DNA of 64,000 nt, from NCBI GenBank assembly GCA_013396635.1, contig WBMW01000466.1:447265-511264 (forward strand). Direction: 5' to 3'. The notes beneath the pieces are model-generated. The model made no database searches. It had not been told where the DNA came from and was given only the letters and a program-made list of their open reading frames with translations. Shown here in pieces: positions 59,597 to 64,000 of the stretch (position 1 is its first letter; each line of letters starts with the position of its first letter). A program made the position numbers and the translations under genes. Source of the DNA: Penelope pileata. Its lineage: Eukaryota > Chordata > Aves > Galliformes > Cracidae.

Positions 59597-59674
59597 GTCT
59601 TAATTCCGAAGGACTGTACAGAGTCTCAGGATTTAGTGATCTTATTGAAGATGTCAAAATGGCTTTTGACAGAG
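59597..59674 (+). CDS. CHN1: CHN1 exon, RacGAP arginine-finger segment
   Basis: This 78-bp exon encodes Gly296 (completed), then LNSEGLYRVSGFSDLIEDVK and MAFDR, followed by the first base of Asp322 (donor G|GTACGT at 59675, phase 1). GLYRVSG is the RhoGAP signature loop; its Arg (human Arg304) is the catalytic arginine finger that reaches into the Rac active site. It is present, so the GAP should be catalytically competent. Glu313 (LIEDV), altered in human Duane retraction syndrome, is the normal residue. The exon is shared by alpha1 and alpha2. Confidence 0.98.
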
Positions 59675-60846
59675 GTACGTTCTTTCCTGCATGCTGTACC
59701 CTTGTGCTGCTGTATTAAGTAGACACAGCTTTTCTGCACAGCCCCTGCCTGCCTCATGCTCCGCTGCGCCAGCGGTCTGAGGGAGTCTGGGGCTGATCTG
59801 GCAGAAGGGCAGGGGAGTCTCCTCCATCAGAAAAGCATATCAGCTTCTCTTTGGCCTTTATCACTAAAATCTGCGTTTCTCCTTCTATCAGTATATGTGC
59901 TTCAGTGATGATGTACATAGGGAAGGATAAAGCTTTCTGAACTACTGCCCTAGTTTGCAAGTCAAACTACGCTCGGGGGGTGGGGGAAGGATAGGGCATG
60001 CGGTGAAGTGCCTTAAGAGGGCTGTGCAATTTAAATGCTTCTTTCTGGATGAAAGCTCCAAAATAATAAGATAAACACAATCCTGCAAACAAAGTTTGAA
60101 TTAGTACACTCTAAAGGAAGTCAGTGAGAACAAACTCTTCTATCTGACAAAAGGCAGGAGGAAAATTAAAGGCCTTGCAGCTGCAATCCCCCTATCCCAG
60201 TAGAAATCAAGGCCAAAATCTGTTCTGTAAGTTCTCTCTCCTGCTTCAGCAGAGAACTGGACCTATTCACGCAACATCTTCCTCCTCTGCAGCCTTAGTA
60301 GGGTGGGGATGTGCTGGGGAAGCCAAGTTTTGGATCCATGTCCACTGCGGTCAGGAGTAGGTAGTGTGCTGTAGCTAAATGGTGACCACATGCTTTTCTT
60401 ACAAAACAGGGAGGCTGTGGATAAAGATGGTTTCCTTTTTTTTTTTTTTTTTTTCCTCAGACTTTCCCTACTTTCTCATGCAGTGCTGACAAATGTGTTG
60501 TTTGGCAATGCAACGTGTACAGAAATAGCTAAACTTCCACACGTTTCTACAACATAGATAGTGCTAGAAGAGGCAGGGAGGGGTTTTTTTTTGCAGAAAA
60601 TACCTGCTTTTTTTTAAATCATTTGAAATGAAGAAAGGATAAATTTGTGTAAAAGACGTGAGGTTTTAACTGCGAAATGATGAACTTCACAGCCCAGTAA
60701 CACACTGTTTTGCTGATAAATCCAAAATCTGTAGTTTTGTCCAGTTTAATAATGTTTGCTTAGGGAAGTTACTGTTTTCCTTTCGAATGCTGTTTTACAC
60801 CTGTTCGTATTTCCAAGGCTTTAATGTCCATGCCTTCTCCACACAG
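59675..60846 (+). other. CHN1: CHN1 intron (1.2 kb)
   Basis: Phase 1 intron, donor GTACGT, acceptor cttctccacacag. It contains an uninterrupted poly-T run of about 19 bases at 60436-60454. Nothing else is recognised. Confidence 0.95.
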
Positions 60847-60984
60847 ATGGGGAAAAAGCTGATATTTCTGTGAATATGTATGAAGATATCAATATTATCA
60901 CTGGTGCACTTAAACTGTACTTCAGGGATTTGCCAATTCCACTCATCACGTATGATGCCTACCCAAAGTTTATTGAGTCTGCAA
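60847..60984 (+). CDS. CHN1: CHN1 exon, RacGAP core
   Basis: This 138-bp exon completes Asp322, then encodes 45 codons from GEKADISVNMYEDINI through ALKLYFRDLPIPL to YPKFIESA (human residues 323-367), plus the first base of Lys368 (donor A|GTATGT at 60985, phase 1). It includes the conserved RhoGAP block LKLYFRDLPIPL, which packs against the GTPase switch regions. The sequence is identical to human over this exon as far as I can compare from memory, the strongest conservation in the window. The exon is shared by both isoforms. Confidence 0.98.
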
Positions 60985-61983
60985 GTATGTATAATGCATT
61001 TTCCTCCTGTTTTGTATTCTCATCCTTTTCTTCTCCTTTTTGTGCGTGACTTGCCTATTGATTTAATAGCTGTCCCGGCAAAACTTCCGCTGCGTGCCCT
61101 ATTTAGTAAGGATTGCAGGAATAAATGTGTGCTGCACATTGCAACACGATTGCGTGGTGCTGCATGATCGTGGGCACATTTTTCTTCCCCTTTGTCACCA
61201 GCAGTGCTTCCTTTTCCTCACACAATATGGATTACATCGCTTTGCGTGTGTTATGTGAGCCCCTAGTATTTGACAGTGATATTTAAAGTCTTTGCTTTTG
61301 TCTTGCTAGAAAGAAAGTGATTTATGAAAATGTTTAAAAATAAGATGATAAGCCATTTGTTTCTACAAGCTGATAAGTGCTCACCCTAAGGCCACCATCA
61401 AGGCTAGTCTTGCAGGTGATGAGTCTGCAAACAGGGCAGTAAGCCCAGCTGGAACATCTCTGCCAAGCATCCTGGCTGCCTGAAACGTCTGTGCCATTTA
61501 ACAGGCACACCAGCACACCTGGAGAGGTGTGAGATAGCTGCGGGTGGAAAAGAAGGGCCAGATGCTGGGCTTGCTGCTGCTCTGGAGAAGGCTCTTTCCA
61601 AGCAGAACAGAGACAGCCAAGGAAGCTGATGGCAACATTCCCAGCACCTTCCGCTGTTCCAGGGCTGCACCTGTAGATTATATTGTGCAAAACTAGTCCA
61701 GTCAGCAGGGTCTACAAGGGGAATTTTTTTTTAGTAGGCTGCAGGGAATCCTTTACTGGAGTGCAATTTTGGGGTGCTTTCTTTGTCCAAAACCAGTCAC
61801 ATCCTGACTGTGCTCTGAGTACCTGTTTGAATGAGCAAATCTTCCACAATGAAGTTTGGGTAGGTCCTGTAAGTAATCCAAGAGAGCTGTGAGGTCCTGC
61901 TCTCCTCTGCAGACCACCATTCTTGTTCTTCCTTGCTTGAGTTCTGGCTGTACATCTGGTGACCGTGAACATCTGTGTTTCAG
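60985..61983 (+). other. CHN1: CHN1 intron (1.0 kb)
   Basis: Phase 1 intron, donor GTATGT, acceptor acatctgtgtttcag. It includes a GC-richer patch at about 61.4-61.7 kb. No gene or repeat is recognised. Confidence 0.95.
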
Positions 61984-62089
61984 AAACCACCGATCCGGAT
62001 GAACAACTGGAGATTCTCCATGAGGCGCTGAAACTGCTGCCGCCTGCACACTGTGAAACATTAAGGTATCTCATGGCGCATTTGAAGAG
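61984..62089 (+). CDS. CHN1: CHN1 exon, RacGAP C-terminal part (last exon in window)
   Basis: This 106-bp exon completes Lys368, then encodes 34 codons from TTDPDEQLEILHEALK to LRYLMAHLK (human residues 369-402), and the first two bases of Arg403 (AG|GTAGGT at 62090, phase 2). It carries the conserved GAP helix ending ETLRYLMAHLKR. The start differs from human (KTTDPDEQLEI against KIMDPDEQLET). About 56 residues of the GAP domain and the stop codon remain; they are not in the last 1.9 kb of the window, so they must lie downstream. Confidence 0.97.
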
Positions 62090-64000
62090 GTAGGTAGACT
62101 GTCTGCAAAGCACAAAGTCCACATTAGGACCTCCAGAGAAGTCTGGGCAAGGCCCACCAAATTCTGCAAAGTAAATTTGGAGTTGCTCCTGGAGGCTGGC
62201 GGTGGTGGAGAGTGTTCACCACTGTGCACTCTATCACCCAAACACTCTTTTTTACCCCATTTAAAGCACTCACAAAATATTTGAAGGATGTAAGTCAAAA
62301 AAGCCCACAGTTCTGAAACTGAAAAGTTACTTGCCTGACAAATTTACACTATGTTTAAAGTTATAGTGAATATGGTAAAAAATCCTTTAATACCCCTAGG
62401 AGTAATAAGTTACTCGCTGCACAAGGAACTAATACAGTTTAATGTCCGTGGATTGAAGTCTTTTTCTGCAAAGTCTCATCAACCCTGATCATCTCTAACA
62501 CCCTAAAAAAGAAGGTACATACTGGGCTTGAGCTGACACCCATTAGGCACAGAATTAATTGGCCCTCCAGTCCCGCATGTGGTGAGGTTTTGCCAGCATG
62601 GATCCCCTTGCGCCAGGTGCCACCTTCTCGAAACCACAGGAGCATCAGTTCTGTGTGTGGCTTCTCCACTGCCCTCAGGTGGGAGCTAGTCTGTAGGCTT
62701 AAACATTGCTAGAGAGAGACTGACAGATGAATACCCAGTACAGCAGCACTGGTCCTATTTCTTTCAGGAAAGTAGGGGAAAAAATCAATATGGCATGTTA
62801 GGGTATCCATTACAATGTCTCAAATAACATGAACTTTTGTCAATATATGAGAATTATTCCCTTTCTTTACAAAAAGAACCTTGATTTTAAGCTCTTTTGT
62901 ATTCCTTTTGTAGTTTTTGCACAAGTAGGAGTATCTTGTTGACTCTGCTGAGGACCTCAGGCAAAATTCAGCTACAGGGCTTCTGCCTGATTTGTCCATT
63001 TATTTCAGTGACATTTCAAATGGATGTTTTAGAGCAGACAGAGGCATGAAAGACTTGAGAACAAAAAAAAAAAAAAAACTCACCTTACTGCCTGTGAAGC
63101 GTGAAGGTAATTTTTCCATACCCTATTCAAGAGTTGCAGTTGCTGCTCCAGTTAGCAAGTAGCTTTTGCACGTTGTATTTGTGGTATAGGTGAACAATAA
63201 AGTAGAAGGGTGATGAAATTCTCGTTTTTACACTTCCACTTAATACGTTTGGTAACAAGTTCTGGTGCTGGAAAAGCTGTTGTCTTGCTGCTGAATTCAG
63301 ATAATCAGACACAGCTTCTTTACCTGGAATAACTGCTAGTTGAAGACAGCAGTTTGGAAATATCAATCCCACTTGTTTTAAAATACAAATTAAGGCAGAA
63401 ATGAAAATGTGGAGAAAAATCTCGTCAATGTTTTTTATGTACCAAAGGATTTATTCATGCAATAGGCATAAGCAGCACCAGGGAGCACGGGGTGCCACTC
63501 TAAGAAATCCCATCCTATGGCCCCGGAGACCATTGTGGCTGGCCAGCAGTGACCTTGCTGGCACTGGCTGAGCAGACATGTTTCTGCAGTAGCCCCAGTG
63601 GAGAAGGATGTTTCTTCTGCAGGTATAATTCCTGGCCAGGAGTTACATTGCTGGAGGCAACCTCCAAATGTGCCCTGAAGCAGGGCCTCAGCCCACAGCT
63701 CCAAAAAGATCGAGTTCCTGTGGGGCAGCAAAATCTGGCCTCCCTCCCTTTCCCTCTTCTGCAGCTGGAGACCAGGCGGCAGGAGGCCGCTGTGGGCTGG
63801 AGCACGGCTGTTGGGCAGCTGGTAGGAACCACAGAAGGTGGCAGTGGGGAGCAGGCCTGTCGGAGCACGGGTCTTACAGCCTGCTCTGACTGTGGAGAAA
63901 ATGAGGTTCCAGTGAGATTCCCATGGTTTCAAACCCACCCCAAGTGGGTTTGACCCAAGTGATGATTTCCTTTTTTTTTAGTACCAGCCACAGGACATAA
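62090..64000 (+). other. CHN1: CHN1 intron, 5' part
   Basis: This intron begins with donor GTAGGT and runs off the window. I searched it for the expected next exon, which would complete Arg and continue VTLHEKENL, and did not find it. There is a poly-A tract at 63063-63078 and a GC-richer block at about 63.5-63.95 kb with open frames on both strands but no known domain. Confidence 0.9.

Larger units (their letters stand above)
199..62089 (+). other. CHN1: CHN1 (alpha-chimaerin) gene, internal part
   Basis: The span runs from the first to the last CHN1 coding exon visible here. Alpha-chimaerin is a cytosolic and membrane-recruited GAP that stimulates GTP hydrolysis by Rac. The alpha2 form works downstream of EphA4 and other axon-guidance receptors, and the C1 domain binds diacylglycerol or phorbol ester (family knowledge). 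Eight exons, at 199-312, 17649-17937, 37084-37161, 49915-49999, 58722-58895, 59597-59674, 60847-60984 and 61984-62089, join in frame with GT-AG boundaries. The paralogue CHN2 is excluded: linker and C1-flank residues such as NREPAHKKH and RRATLKENE follow CHN1, where CHN2 differs. Residues 1-49 and about 404-459 are outside the window, as are the alpha2 promoter and the 3' UTR. The gene is intact where visible, with no frameshift or premature stop in any exon. Confidence 0.97.

Noticed and set aside
63549..63953. 134-codon + frame and 167-codon minus frame in the last intron
   Set aside because: Neither continues CHN1 nor shows a known fold. They overlap each other in a GC-rich block.
63966..64000. 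Strong acceptor-like signal (poly-T then TAG) at the window end
   Set aside because: The bases that follow would complete the split codon as Ser and reach a stop within seven codons. The expected CHN1 continuation is Arg-Val-Thr-Leu-His, so it is not the next exon.
1..64000. CRISPR arrays, bacterial operons, intact transposons or endogenous retrovirus genes
   Set aside because: No spaced direct repeats, transposase, integrase, reverse transcriptase or gag/pol/env-like sequence was seen on either strand. The window is ordinary vertebrate intron and exon sequence.

Overview
This is a vertebrate, most likely bird, genomic window lying inside one gene, CHN1 (alpha-chimaerin, a Rac-specific GTPase-activating protein), transcribed on the + strand. 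The identification comes from eight spliced coding exons. Joined in order, they encode a near-identical match to vertebrate alpha2-chimaerin from residue 50 to about residue 403 of the 459-residue human protein (human numbering from memory). A ninth, alternative 5' exon part encodes the alpha1-chimaerin N terminus. The bird assignment is an inference from very few interspersed repeats, the absence of mammalian Alu/L1-type sequence, and a very GC-rich promoter that broke the assembly. I cannot name the species.

Layout: exon at 199-312 (first half of the SH2 domain); a 17.3-kb intron; exon at 17649-17937 (rest of SH2 plus linker); a 19.1-kb intron that holds the internal alpha1 promoter; alpha1 first exon 36910-37161, whose last 78 bases (37084-37161) are also the next alpha2 exon; a 12.8-kb intron; C1 domain exons 49915-49999 and 58722-58895; then RacGAP exons 59597-59674, 60847-60984 and 61984-62089, separated by short introns. 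The first 49 residues of alpha2 and the last 56 or so residues, with the 3' UTR, lie outside the window. All splice sites are GT-AG and all exon phases agree.

Two products come from the locus. Alpha2 (SH2-C1-GAP) is made from an upstream promoter outside the window. Alpha1 (short N terminus-C1-GAP) starts at the internal CpG-rich exon at 36.9 kb. The last five alpha1-specific codons double as the splice acceptor used by alpha2 transcripts.

The assembly is faulty around the alpha1 promoter. A 396-base N gap lies directly upstream of the alpha1 exon. A contig bracketed by single Ns (38678-40047) repeats the 508 bases left of that gap with one mismatch, then runs on into CpG-rich sequence. This is best read as the missing promoter sequence placed about 2.8 kb too far downstream.

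The rest is intron: about 60 kb with low-complexity tracts, a few small repeats (a 44-bp tandem duplication, a 76-bp dispersed pair, a MIR-like SINE relic) and some candidate regulatory motifs. I found no second protein-coding gene, RNA gene, intact mobile element or CRISPR array, and no clearly undescribed biological system.
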